A stretch of 64,000 nt of DNA, from assembly GCA_963691655.1 (NCBI GenBank), contig OY829326.1, positions 82,515,235-82,579,234 of the forward strand. Direction: 5' to 3'. Shown in pieces: positions 48,892 to 61,471 of this stretch. Below the pieces are notes generated by a model. It was not told where the DNA came from. It made no database searches and worked only from the letters and a program-made list of their open reading frames with translations. How positions within the stretch are numbered: position 1 is the first letter of the stretch; each line of letters starts with the position of its first letter. The position numbers and the translations under genes were made by a program. The DNA comes from Toxonevra muliebris (lineage: Eukaryota > Arthropoda > Insecta > Diptera > Pallopteridae).

Positions 48892-49489
48892 GTGAGTTAT
48901 TTGTATTTGAATACTTGTACATTTAAAAACGTTCTAGAAATGTAAGCCCCAAAGCAAAATGGCGTATACAAACCTATACCAATATTCAATAGTTTCCTAT
49001 AAAACAATTTTTGATTTTTATTTGTTTAAAAATGGATGACAAAGCTGTTTAAAAATGGATACAAAACTTATATCATATAGAAAAAATTTCAAAATGAATG
49101 TATTGCAAAGCAAAAATAATAATATCATATAAAAAATTATGTCTCTGCTAGGGTTACCATTCGTACTGCTTTCATCAGTACATGTACTGATTTTTATTAA
49201 AACTACTGATTTTTCTTAAGTCTAATATAGGCACCTATTTTCAAGGTCATAGTACTGATTTGTACTGATTTTTCTGTTTAAAAAGTATGCTTTACTTCTA
49301 TCAATTACGCAACACAATTTATTTTTCACTACTGATATAACAACTCTAAACTTGATTTTAATGACTATTGAAGTTATTAAAAGTTTTTCTATTAAAAGCA
49401 TTGATTTTGATTGATATTTTGATGAACTTATTATGTACAACTTTGCTACCGCCGTTTTTTTTTTCTCGAATTAAAAGCTTTATTGTCAA

Positions 49490-50480
49490 AAAGTACTTAC
49501 AGATGTATTATTCAAAATATTGTCCGTCGCTAGTGACATCTTTCGCCCATCTCTCCGGCAATTTTCGGATCCCATAGTCCCCTTTTCCATAACGAAAGTT
49601 ATTTGCTTTTCCACACAGCAACATTTCTTGGGCAATTCTGCCCTTACTTGGTTTGTCATTCGTGGTGTGAAAAACTTTTTATTAACATTTAATTGAATAA
49701 AAATAAATAAATGAAAAGTGAAATCGGTTTATTGAATAAAAATAAATAGATTAATACAAGAAAAGTGAAATTTCAAATAAAAATATTTATTTTTTTCAAT
49801 AAAAAGTCAAAATCAATGCGCATCCAACTTAAAATGACAAACAAGAATAAAAAGAAATATCAAATAACGAACATCACAAAAGAGTACGAGCAACTCTGTA
49901 CTCGTCTTTCCTCTCTTGCCTACAAGCTCGACTTGCCGACAAGAAAACTTGCCGTGTGGAAAAAGGGGCATATTGAAGAAAGGAGGCGTCTTTCGTTACA
50001 AACCAATATTGCATCCATTTTTCGACTTTCTAGTAAGAACGATGATCCAACAGGTCGTGCGCCATCAAACGAAACAGATGGTAGTCGGAAGGAGCGACGT
50101 CTGGAGAGTACTGCGGGTGGGGCAAGACCACCCATTTCAGGGTTTCTAAGTTTGTGTTGACCACTTTTGTGACGTGTGGCATGCTGGAAGATGACTTTGT
50201 CGTATCTCCCTTGGTAATGTGACCGTTTTTCCTTCAACGCATCAACTGTGTTCAGTACCGATCTCCTGTGATAGTTTGACTCGGTTTCAGTAGATCGTAG
50301 TATATCACACCTAGCTGGTCCCGCAAATGAGTAGAACTTGGCTCGAAAACAAATATGTTGAATCTAAAAAAGCAAATAACTTTCACTAATGCGACGATGT
50401 CGATACGTTAACAGATGTCTAAACTCATTTTATGACAATTTTGATCTACGTATTTCGACCAGGCCTCAACGATGCAGCTA
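49490..50480 (-). pseudogene. Mariner transposase, frame-broken and interrupted
   Basis: Minus order: DQLGVIYYDLLKP, TITGDRY, LKEKRSHYQGRYDKVIFQH, then one base off LETLKWVVLPHPQYSPDVAP with SDYHLFRLMAHDLLDH, a stop, KWMQYWFVTKDASF, an insertion of about 350 bp (near 49603-49965) and GIRKLPERWAKDVTSDGQYF. The SPDVAPSDYHLF motif holds the third catalytic Asp of DD34D mariners. Confidence 0.85.
49603..49965. mobile_element. MITE inserted in the mariner
   Basis: Inverted ends ttttccacacagcaacattt and the complement of ttttccacacggcaagtttt bound about 360 bp that split the mariner frame. The interior is AT-rich. Confidence 0.55.
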
Positions 50481-53205
50481 TCTATCGGAAAACGGTGGAA
50501 GCAAAGTTGTACACCTAATATTTTAAAAAAAATCCCCTGATAATAATCAAGAAAACATGAATGTTGAAAAAAAGTGAATTCATGATCTGCTAGTTCTATG
50601 AACTTTTTGATATCCTTCTGGCATTATTGTTCATTCAAATCCTAATAATTTTAATAAAAGTGGATTCAGTTTTTCAATAGCAGAAACTTTTAAAATTTTT
50701 TAAAATTTTGCTTTTTCAATTCCTCTTTCTAATGCAGCATGTGAGAGAATTTTTAGTTTATAGGTCACATTAGGTTGAAGGTTAATCAAGCGTGCCGCTC
50801 AAAATCAAAATAATAATTTTTGATCAGAAACTTGATAATTTTTTTCGATAAAATTTAGTAACTGTATAATTTGTAACTAAACGAATAAAAAAATGTTTAT
50901 TCTGATGAAAAATTATTATTTTGGTTTTCTCATTTCATTTTGGCACCTTTGAAAACACTTCATCCATTAATTAAAAAGATAGAAATAAATTAGCTATTGA
51001 CACTATAGAAAGTGAGTTGCATAGAAAAACCAACTTTATTATGATTTGTAGCGATTTTTTAAGTTTCTGAATATAGTTGACTTAGTACAATAAGTACTCG
51101 TAATTAGTTAACCTCTTAGGTAAACCATATACATACAGTGAGACACATTTAAAAATGCCCTTCTGGGACCAATATTTTTCATTCAAATGATAAAAAAAAA
51201 CAAATATAAGTATGCATGAAACAAAATTTTATATTTTTATAGGTTTCGAATAACATACAAAAACAATTAGTTCAAGAACAAAGCCAGAAAAAAGCAACAA
51301 ATAATTAAAAAGAGAGACCAGCAACACATGAATGAAAATAATTATTTCGAAACCACTTTAAAAATGTTTTAATGCTTTAGTCGATATATTTTTTTTCGTG
51401 AGTTTAACGTTGCTCCGTAAGCTCTCTTCTTCAAAAGAAGATGTAGAGACGGTCGATATATTTACTTTATAATTAGATAAAAAGGATAATTTTGTTTTTA
51501 GCTCCAAATAAATAAAATAAATCTATTTCAAATGGCTTAAAATTAAATTAAAAAAAAATTAAATCACTAAAACATTTTAAAGTCGGCTTTGTAACATTAA
51601 ATTAAAGTTTTTGTTGGGATATTTTCATTCTGTGATGAGATATTCTCTTTTTTGAGTTTGTTGCATTTCTGTTGATATTGTTGTTGGACTAATCAGAAAC
51701 TAACTGCCTATAGTTTTTTATAAAACGAAACATCCATTTCTTCTCTTGTGTTTGCTATTTACTTTTTCGAAGGGCGTAAGTTAGTTTTTTGGCTTATAAA
51801 TTGTTTGCGCTTGCGCTTAGGGCTTTTAGAATTTTGTTAATAAAATCGTCTTTTTTAGTTGTAGGATTTGGCAGGAACATGCATTTTGATAAGGTGCATC
51901 ATAATAAATCAATAAATCGATTTTGAATTTTTTTGTAACTTACGGCTTTTTTGGTTTCATATGACAATATCGATACCTTCCCGGCAGAGTATCGTAACCA
52001 ACAAAAAGGAAATTTTACAGGAAACGCAAAAAACGTCTTGCAATCAAGTAGTTTAGATTGTTTGGGATATTAAACAAGAAAAGCCTTTAAAAGAGGGATA
52101 GTGTAATGGGTGTTACGTTTTATTTCATTATATTTTGATAGAATTTGTTTAAAACTACACTTACAATAGTAAAGAAAAATCTGTCAGAGTGTTTTTTTTT
52201 ATCGAAAACATTCAATTTATTTTTTATTACAGGTAAATAAATAAAAATATAAACAAGAATTAAAAATTTTGCTCTAGTTAATAACTTAAACGAGTTTATC
52301 GCTTAAATGTCGGAAAAAGAAGTTATTTTTCCTTCGTATTCTCTTGATTTATTTCAGACAAAGTATCGGATGTTTGAGTATGAGGAAGTCATATATTTAA
52401 TACTTCTATATTGCTGGTAACCTACCTGCGCAATGTGTTTGAATTCCGAAATCAAAGGGAGAAAGTCTATTGCAAATGTGGGTTGTGCGCAAGCGCATGT
52501 TATATATGTATTAGTATATGTGCATATTTGACAACTAACACATAAAAACAATTGTCAAATGACTTCAGGGGCGGATGCAGAATAAAAATTTGGGCCACTT
52601 TAAAAAATTATGAATTTTTGTAAAAGTTTTTATTTTCAAAAGCAGGTGCCAGAGCTGGGTAAATTCAATTACATTACAATCCCAATTCCAATTACAAGGA
52701 ATTGTAATTGGTACTTTAATGTTTTCAACATTGAAATTTTTATCAATTCCATTACCAAGGAATCGTAATCGGTAATTAAAATTTTTAAATTCCTAGGTAA
52801 TGGAATTGGAAACATTTTCGATTTCATTACAGGGAATTGTATTTTGTAATTAAAAATATATCAATTCCTTAAAGAAATTGAAAATGTAAAATATTTAGAA
52901 TAGGGCTGAATATCTTTAATTTTCTCAAATTAAAAAATTCACAGCAAACCATTTTTGGAATTTTTAGAAATTATTTTTCTTTATTTCGACTTTTTTTTTG
53001 CCAAAAAATGTTCACCCGCTCCTGAGATTTTTTTTGAATTATATGTCATTTTTGAAAGATGAGGAATCGGTTGTCTCGTTCAGATAACTAATATGTCTGG
53101 ACTGTAATGTTTGCGTTTGGGTATTCATTGTACTGACAATATAGAAGTATTACATATATGGAGGAAGGTATAAATAAATATCCCTCTCGAAAAGCTTGTG
53201 AATTT
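50481..53205. other. Intergenic, two repeat items
   Basis: 51966-52003 is a terminal motif aatatcgataccttcccggc... matching the ends at 44.95 and 56.40 kb in opposite orientation. 52650-52870 is an imperfect repeat of ggaattgtaattgg-like units. Otherwise unidentified. Confidence 0.4.
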
Positions 53206-53209
53206 TCAC

Positions 53210-54052
53210 CAGGGATGCCAACTTATTTTTTCTCTCTCCCCGATAACCCTCGCGAAATTCCCCGAGTTTCGATCGAATTCCCCGCATTGGTATAATTTCA
53301 TATTATAACAGCGCAACACGCACTTTCCATTTAAAAATTTTACAGAAACGAAATTGACCTCAGTGAGTGTTATTTTAAGGCGACCCTGAACTTTCTCGGT
53401 CCAAAACTTAACCAATTTTTATGGGAATGGTAGATTAATAGAAACGTACTTTCTGATTCCGGAATTCTTAACATATAAGCTTCAGCCCACTTTTGGACAT
53501 CAAAGTTCTCAACAGACATGGGATTTTTTTTTATTCAAATAAAAAATGGCAAAAACTTTATTTTGAGAAAAATGGGTTCAAAGTTTTGTCTATCAGGCTG
53601 ACCGTAATTTGTAAGCTTACAGATTAGTCAGCAATAATAAAGAGTTATTAATCAAGAGGTGCTGGTCGAATGCATAGCTAAGCCTTTCCCGAAAGCGAAG
53701 TCGAAGCACCGCGTGACTGTTTTGGCCTGACTGACACTCGGCGGTAAAATCGTCTATATCTACGAAAGCAGTCTGCGTTCTCTGAAATTTTTAGAAAATA
53801 CTTTCGAAATATAATACTTTCAAATAGCACACTTTTTTAAAAATCGATTTCTCCAAACCAATAAAGTGCAGGGCCCACTTAAGAAAAGATGAAAATTTTA
53901 AGACCCAAAATATGAAATAATGCATAAGTTAACCATTTTACATTACATAAAATTTGACAAAAAAAAAGCTGAACGACTTCAAATTCCCCGATTACCCGCT
54001 TTAAGTGAAATCACCGGCAAGTCGGGGAACTCCCCGCAAGTTGGCATCGCTG
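53210..54052. mobile_element. hAT-like element, about 840 bp
   Basis: CAGGGATGCCAACTT at 53210 and AAGTTGGCATCGCTG ending at 54052 are inverted. Subterminal ccccgag/ctcggggaa motifs appear in both ends. No clear 8-bp duplication and no transposase. Confidence 0.5.
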
Positions 54053-54169
54053 ATGTGCATAGTTTTATTAAATCATTAAACAGAACAAAGTTATTTGCAC
54101 AAAAATTTTGTTCCGTTTTTTGTATTGTATATTCTAAGATTAAACATTTCATTCGGTCAAGCTTGAAAA

Positions 54170-54515
54170 GTGAGAAAATGTTTTTGATTTTCCTGAGCAA
54201 GTTCCTAAAAAAGAAATTATTGAACATTGCTCAGTTGCGAATACCCATTAATAACCTGAATTATATACCATTGGTTCGTAGTATCATTGAATATTGCGCT
54301 ATCATTTGGAGCCGTTTTTATGATGAACACTTTGCTCGAATTGAAAAATTTCAAAAAATATTAACAAAATATGCACTGGCCAGATGGCCTGCCATCTTAT
54401 GATGCCAGGCGGAAACTTTTAGGTTTGCAATCACTAAAGGAGAGAAGAAAATTCTATTCCATTTTGTTTGTTTATCAAATATTATTCGGTAAAATAAATT
54501 GTATTGAACTATAAC
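54170..54515 (+). pseudogene. LINE RT C-terminal fragment
   Basis: IPLVRSIIEYCAIIWSRFYD, FARIEKFQKILTKYALARW, then one base off LPSYDARRKLLGLQSLKERR. Related in layout to the 45631 copy but more decayed. Confidence 0.7.
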
Positions 54516-55455
54516 ATTATTTCTCATTATATGAGCTGCCTATAAATCTTAGGAACAATCACAGTATACAGTATGCCAGATAGCAGAAAGTAATCTGAAA
54601 TATTCTTAGGTCTTCTGAGATTAGACAATTATGACATGTATTCGATCAAAAAATTTTGACAAATAATTTTGTTTATGAGAGAAAACTCTCTTAACCCATT
54701 TTCGTCAGCTGTACACAAAAACATAAATGAAATAAAAGTATCAAAAAACAAAATCTTTCGTTTGTTATTTTTTTTCTGAAATAAAAGCTCTCAAAATATT
54801 TTGTAGAGTGTGGTTCTATAAAATATTTAAATAAGCAAAATACAATACTTTTTCAATTATCTTCTTCATAAATGTCCTCTTTTTATTCTAAATAGTTTTA
54901 CCAATTTCAAACGAATTTTATTTAAATTTCGGAGAAGTAGATTTCTTAATTGAATGGCTTACATAACAAAAAAATTTTAAGTTTTGGATTAAATTCTTTG
55001 TTCACATTATGCGCATGGTTGTTACAAACGTCTTAGAAGATCTCGTTTATCAATGTCTAAAAATTTTTCTGGCTTTTCAAATTTTTCTATTTTATTTTTA
55101 TATTGTGCCGGTACCATTAATTAATTAATTAATATTAATTGGTTAATATTTTTTTAAATTTACTTCTGAAATATCAAATGTTTCGGGAGAAGTAAGAGAA
55201 TAATTTTTAAACTTGGCAGACGTCAGTGAACAGAAAAGAGGGCGTCACTTCTATTTATTTCACTATGGGAATAATAGAATTTTTGTGGACGAAATTTGTA
55301 AAATCAATTATGCCTTGAACGACCCGTTAACAGGTGCATTCGATTATGCAATTATAAAAAATTTTTAAACTTCGATGAAAATGAATATCGTTTAGACTAA
55401 TCCTTTTTATTTTATTCAATTAAAAAAGTTTATTATTTTCTTTTCTTTGGTTATT
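54516..55455. other. Intergenic, nothing recognised
   Basis: AT-rich with a short taattaattaatt run near 55120. No ORF of interest. Confidence 0.45.
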
Positions 55456-55499
55456 ATTTGTTATTTAAATATGCCTTTGTTTTATATTTAGTCTGTAAG

Positions 55500-56403
55500 A
55501 TTAAGTTATTGATTGAGTTATTTTTATATGCGAATGGAAGGGATCTAGCGAGAATATTGCTGCTGATACTAAAAGTGTTGCTGAAGACCCAAAACCTCTC
55601 GATTCCTCGTCGTGCACAAGCAGTTGACCTTTCTGTGACTTTGAACCCGGACAACATGTGGTTCCAACAAGACAGTGCAACGTGTCACACAGAGCGCGTT
55701 ACATTGGAGTTGTTGCAAGAAAAGTTTCCAGAACCCGTTATTTCCAGAAGAGGCGATGTGGAGTGGCCGCAAAAAACATGCGATTTAACGGCCATAGACT
55801 TTTTTCTCAGGGTTTACGTTAAGTCGCTGATTTATGCCAACAAACCAACAACAATTGACCAACTGAAAAACAGCATAGTTCAAATCATTGGTTAGAACCA
55901 GTTCGACTTATGCAACAGAGTCATACAAAATATCACCTCTAGGATGGAGTCCTGTAAATTAAGCCATTTGAGTGATACCATTTTTAAAACATAATGGTAT
56001 TGAATGCACTTTAATCCGTTATAAAGATTTCTGTCATATCTCACACACAACTCTTTTTATTCACTTTTAAAGTTCAGGGATGCTTAACCCATTAAGGATG
56101 AGCGGGAACCAATGTAGATAGATCAAGAAAGTAACTTGAGAAAAAAATTTTGCAAGGTGCCATATGGTGCTGTTAGGCATTACTAGGTTAATGAAAACTC
56201 CTTTTATCGTAACCAACAGTATAAGGTTTGCATTTTTTTGAGTTTCACCTACGATAAAATGGTTTTCACGTTTTTTTTCCTTAAATGAGAGAGCTTTAAT
56301 TTTATTTTTAAAGACATGGAAATTAATACGCAATTCAAAAATGTAAGAAACAAATTTTTTTGAAAATGTTGGTTACGATACTGTGCCGAGAAGGTATCGA
56401 GAT
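55500..56403 (+). mobile_element. Mariner-superfamily transposon (DUF4817 type), internally deleted
   Basis: The transposase remnant at 55560-55895 runs from a helix-turn-helix piece (NLSIPRRAQAVDLS) straight into the catalytic domain: WFQQDSATCHTERVTLELL, EKFPEPVISRRGDVEWP, and a decayed DLTAIDFFLRVYVKSLIY. This implies an internal deletion. The 3' part shares a terminus with 44.95 kb (gttggttacgata...ccgagaaggtatcg). Confidence 0.7.
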
Positions 56404-56999
56404 GTAATCTCAACTTGCACGTGTGGACGGAGAGTTAGTATAAACATTTTGAAAAAAATTGGGTAAACAAGTTGCAACTTTAAAGCACATTTTCATCAGC
56501 AACACCCACGAGCTCCATTTTCGATGGTATGCCAGTTAACCCGCGCTTATTGGTAATATACATACTTATTATATTAATAAAAAGAGAATTAAGGTCATCG
56601 CGTAAACGTTTAAAGTTGCTACAGTCAATATCAAACTAAAAATGATTTTATGTTATTGTATATTAAAAACTGGACTACTAAATTAAAATTCGCTCTTTTA
56701 GATTAATTTTACAAAATTGAAGAATTTTCAACCGGATAGTAAGTCCGAGCATCTGGCATCGCTAGTTTTGTGGTTCATGTGACAAATGATTCGAAGTATG
56801 AGCTTTCTGCCGATGCAAACACATCTCAACCATTCAACTGTGAAAGCACAAAAGCTTAATTTACAAAAGCTCACAGTACACAGCAGAACTTGCAATGCTG
56901 CTGTCCTTGTTATTCAAATGTTTTTTTAAGGCCAAGAACAAATCCAAACGAATGTATGAATGTTTTTCTTCGTGCGTCGCGGCAGAATGTCAAGAACTG
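56404..56999. other. Intergenic, nothing recognised
   Basis: AT-rich. agcatctggcatcgctagtt at 56748 resembles the 54.05 kb hAT-like end. Confidence 0.4.
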
Positions 57000-58373
57000 A
57001 ACAGAACAGAAAAAGAACTTTTTTCGCGTTTCACTTTGTGTTGCGCTGTCCCTCTCATGCGCCCATTATATGTCAGTCGAGATTGAGAGTGCGATGCGAA
57101 TTTGGCCTACAGACCTAATTTCCTTCTGCCAAAACAAACCCAATTAAATATCGAATTTTAATAAAAATCAAAAGTGAATTTAGTGTAAAGTGCATAGAGA
57201 TAACGAAACAAATTAATGGATGTAATGAAAATCGGTGTGGAATTATTCTCGTATTGCAAAAAGTGTGCAATTTAAAATTATCGCATTCGGCGCCGCAGTC
57301 AACGTCGCATTCTCGTTCGCAATTCGCATTCGCGTTGTGTCATAGAAGAAGAGATATACACTAGTTCCGAACCGTGCCTTTACCGCGCGACCGTTGCAAG
57401 TTGGCTCGGGAATTGCACTTCCATTCTGTGTGCTGGAGTGGAGTGAAGCTTTTCCGAATTTTTTGCACTGTAGCTATCTGCTGGTAGCCACGATGGGCGC
57501 TGCCGTCTTTTGTGTGCTCCAATGGCTTCCTTAATTCCGGCAATGGTAATTGCGGATGTTCTATTAAAAATAAAATCTTGACGAGTAATCCAACTTAAAC
57601 GGACAAATTCCTATAAAATTATCACCACAGACCACTAAAGTGAGGTGAAGTTGAAATTGTATATATGTACATATATTTAAGTGAAAAATTGTAAATTGGT
57701 GCAAGTGCGTTTGCGTTCCACAATTTTTGAAATAAATTTCTTATTGGCGTCTGCATTTCATTAATTAACTACATACTTCGCCCCTCATTCGCCCACCTCT
57801 TCAACGACAAAGTTTTTTTTCTTGCAAAAAGATTACGATGCCAGCTGCGCGACTGGCTTCCTCTACGCCGCCGCCCCTTTTTTCTACCTTGTAACGACTT
57901 ATCGAAGCACAAAACAACAATTGCTAGTCGAAAGCTTTTGCGACTAGCGCAGGCGGAAACACACACTGTTGCGTCAAAGAAGTGTAGTGGTGGAGGGAGT
58001 AGAGTAAACACAACTATCTGCAGACTTCTTCTATTCTCTGTCTCTATCGCTCTCTCTATAACTCTTGTTCCCCTCTTACGTGCAGACTTCATCATCACCA
58101 TAGTCGTCGTCCCTACTTTTGATTTTTTTTATTATTTATTTATTTTAGTTTGTGTCGTAAGATTTTTGCGAAAAGTTTTCGTCTTATTCTTTGGACTATT
58201 TTTCGCGTCGTTGTGCAGCACTGAACAGACTACTTTTGCTTTCGGTTTCAACTAGATTTCTCGATTGTCTGCTTTGTTTTATTTTCGTACTATACAAAAA
58301 CAACAACATTAACCGCATCAACGCATGAGCAGCGTGCAGCAGTAGCGGCTGGTTTAACAATTGCCATAAGAAA
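57000..58373 (+). promoter_or_regulatory. Possible promoter and 5' leader of the gene at 61472
   Basis: This stretch is clearly less AT-rich than its surroundings (for example around 57280-57420 and 57840-58000). It lacks transposon signatures and ends at a good donor, AAG|GTAAAT at 58374, compatible with splicing to the acceptor before 61428. An initiator-like TCAGTC occurs near 57071. Small ORFs on both strands here do not look like proteins. Untested; transcript data would decide. Confidence 0.35.
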
Positions 58374-59756
58374 GGTAAATTTTCAAGTTTATAAATGAGC
58401 AACTTCATTGTTTGAATCAATTCCTACAAAACTTTAATATTTTGTGTACCATTTTATATTTTGTGGAATCTATTTGAGTTGTTTAAATCTTGGATTTCGT
58501 TATTGAAAAAATTATTAAATATGTAAAAACGTAATAAAATTAAATAAAAAATAAAAAAAACAATGGAGGGCTCTTCTCTGGACTGTATTTTTTTTTTTTT
58601 TTTTTTTTTTGGTACTTCATACACAATTTCTATATAATTCACGGGCTTTGATCTGGTTCAGTTGTTCGCTTATACGTCAGTTTATTGAGATATTTGTAAT
58701 TTGAAAAGTTCTAACCATGGCAGAATAATAATAGGTGGTAGAAGCATTACAACAAGACAATAACACGATGCTTTGTTGTTGTAAAGACCCAAAATACAAG
58801 AACAAATGCATGGGGAGCAAACAAAAGGTAAAAAAAGATTTTGACAGTTCTGAGTCTCTTGAAAAAAAATTAAAGAAGAGGAAGACATTTTGAAGTTATT
58901 AACTAAAAAAAAATGTTGAAAATGGCATTGTTTGTTTTTGCTCCCCCTTGATTGAAGAGATGTAGATATTTCCTATCATATAAACTATACCTAAAGTTAA
59001 CGGTATGAAGATAGTCTCACGTGGCTAACTTAGCAAAGACAAACACCGCAAAATATATAAGAAAATCAATGTAAACTTAACAGACAAAATGTTAACCAAA
59101 AATACATTATTTTTCGCATCCTCATGACCATTTGGAGAATTGATTGAGTGAATGTCTACTACTAAATATTTAGTTCAGATTACTTTTAAATTAAAAATTA
59201 ATAATAACTGAAATCGTCGTTCAAGCAGAAATCACTGAGTCTAAATTTATTTTTTTAATTGGATTCGTATTAATTAGCTTCTATAATTCGAATGACATAA
59301 TAAACTAGATTTTTGATGACCCAGTTAAAACGTATACTAATGTGTGTATCAATCTGTTAACTTTTTAAGTTTTGCCAGTGTTCATATCGCACCATGCACT
59401 GCATAACTAACTTCAACACAGAAATTTAAAAAATGGACTTGGTGAGTTCTGCCAGAACGCCGACGAAATATTATAAAAAAAAAAATGGTATGTCTGGAGT
59501 AAATTAAGCTATCGTTCATTTTTGTTTTTTTTTTTTTGTGATTGTGGGTAAAAAAGCAAAATTTTGAGTTATGACAAAAGCGTCACAAAACAAAATAATA
59601 TAGTTTAGTGAACTCACCTGAATCAATTAAAGAGTCACAACACAAAATAATCCTTCACTAAAGTAATTTGTTGTATATTGAAAAAGGCACAACTCAAGAT
59701 AATACCCTAGAGTGGTCCTTAATTTTTAAGTTTGGAATATTTTTCCATACGCCCCC

Positions 59757-59925
59757 ACGAGTCCGAGGAGGCACTTTTAAATTTAAATATTTTTGCCTGA
59801 AACTTTCACAGTTTACATTTTTCACATAAAGGGACAAAATTAGGGGGCGTAGAGTAAAAACAATATATAAAAAAAATTTCCTCCATATGCCTAAGAACCA
59901 ATCTAATAATACTCTTTATATATCA
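59757..59925. repeat. Direct repeat unit A, about 165 bp
   Basis: cgagtccgaggaggcacttt to taatactctttatat. It matches 60206-60366 in the same orientation with few differences, including ttttgcctgaaactttcaca. Origin unknown. Confidence 0.8.
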
Positions 59926-60205
59926 CAATAGCAGTCAGCAAAAGCTACTCTAATAATATAAAAAGAGGCGAAAGAGAAGAAAGAAGAATAACAGGGTTTC
60001 AAAAAATGTGATATGTATGTATGTAATATGCTGCTTATTTATTTAAATTATTATTATATATATTGGTTTTTCCATCTATTATACCCCCACTAACAATTAC
60101 TGAAAAAAAATCTCAGATAAGAATTATTATGAACTTTTGGTGGATTTTTTACTCTACCGACTGGACTATTTGATAATACGGGAGTGTTTTTCACATAAAA
60201 ACTTT

Positions 60206-60366
60206 GAGTCCGAGGAGACACGTTTAAATTTAAATATTTTTGCCTGAAACTTTCACAGTTTACATTTTTCACATAAAGGAACAAGATTAGGGGGTGTAGA
60301 GTAAAAACAATATATAAAAAATTTCCCCCATATGCCTAAGAACCACTCTAACAATACCCTTTATAT
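60206..60366. repeat. Direct repeat unit B
   Basis: Second copy of the unit at 59757-59925, about 450 bp downstream. Small indels and substitutions indicate the duplication is not recent. Confidence 0.8.
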
Positions 60367-60879
60367 GACTGCACATATAGTTCCTTTAACCTGCAACACA
60401 TTATTTAATGTATCACAATAACGTTAGGGTGCGATATATGCCAGACATCTAACAGAACTATCGGATTGTTTTTTGGCATGTTGGGTGCAGTTGGGTAGAG
60501 GAAACTGTTGGTCATTAGGGGCACTTGTACATACGTGCTAGACATCGCATAGGTCAGATATTGAAGATTTATTGTTGTGGAGCATTAATTTAACCTCTTC
60601 GCTTAACTATAGATACTTTCACTCACTTTTTTGTTTTTTGTCCACTAGCGGTGCATTGTGGAGCGCCTTGTTTTCCTTCTGGCAAAAACGACAGATGCTC
60701 TCCTGTCCTATTCCTAGATTTTGTCACTTGTCTCCTCAGTTTATAATGCCCTGAAAGGAAACCCCGGATGATTCTCTAGTAACTAGTAACATAGCTATTA
60801 AAATATAGCGAAAATCGCAAACCTACTCCCTTCCTACAACATTACATAATAAATGAGAACACTCGCTTCTTTTAATAAA

Positions 60880-61110
60880 CTCAACTAGCAGCATTGTCGA
60901 ACTGGGCGTTATTAAAAGACATGCCATAAGATTTGGTTTTGCCATCAATAAACATGAAACCGCAGGAGCTTCTTTGATGGGGAGAGGAGGAAGAAACAAC
61001 CTTTAACCTTATCTGCGTTTGCCCAGCTCTTGTCTAAAAAATACCAGTATATTGAAGGCAGCTTTGTTTCAGCAATCTAGCTGGCATCAGAGATTTGGGA
61101 AGCTGAAATT
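60880..61110 (+). pseudogene. LINE C-terminal zinc-finger region fragment
   Basis: SIVELGVIKRHAIRFGFAIN and a later CVCPALV piece resemble the region after RNase H in LOA/I-type LINEs. Decayed, with frame changes. Confidence 0.4.
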
Positions 61111-61471
61111 GCCTAAGCCCATGGCGTATCCAGGGATTTGTTAAGTAGGGGTTTCAATTTTTTTCTTATCTTTAAATTTTTTTGTTTTGTTTCATATCAA
61201 CAATCAAAATGTATGAGATTTGCATCGATACATTTTATCCTCAAAACCAAAAATTAGTTTAGTAACGGACACAATTCCGATATGACGAAATTCGGAAAAT
61301 TGTTCACTACAATATTGTCGAGTGGCATTAAAGCAATTTTAAAATAATTAAAAAACCTAAGAGAAACCAAAGAAATGCGATATTTTACTTTGCTTTTTGT
61401 AATTAAAAATGTTTTTCTTTCATTTAAGAAATTATTGGGATTTGGATTAATCACCGAAGTTCGACTTGGTC

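Larger units (their letters stand above)
58374..61427 (+). other. Presumed 5' intron with repeats
   Basis: It holds a 27-base T run near 58588, a dispersed repeat at 58716-58815 that recurs inverted near 29860-29960, two direct copies of a 160-bp unit (see 59757 and 60206), and a LINE C-terminal fragment at 60880-61110. No exon was recognised. Confidence 0.4.

Noticed and set aside
49765..50160. 131-residue plus-strand ORF
   Set aside because: It is the complement of the mariner transposase remnant and the nested MITE.
57938..58255. 105-residue plus-strand ORF
   Set aside because: It lies in the probable 5' leader, overlaps an antisense ORF of similar length and lacks any protein signature.
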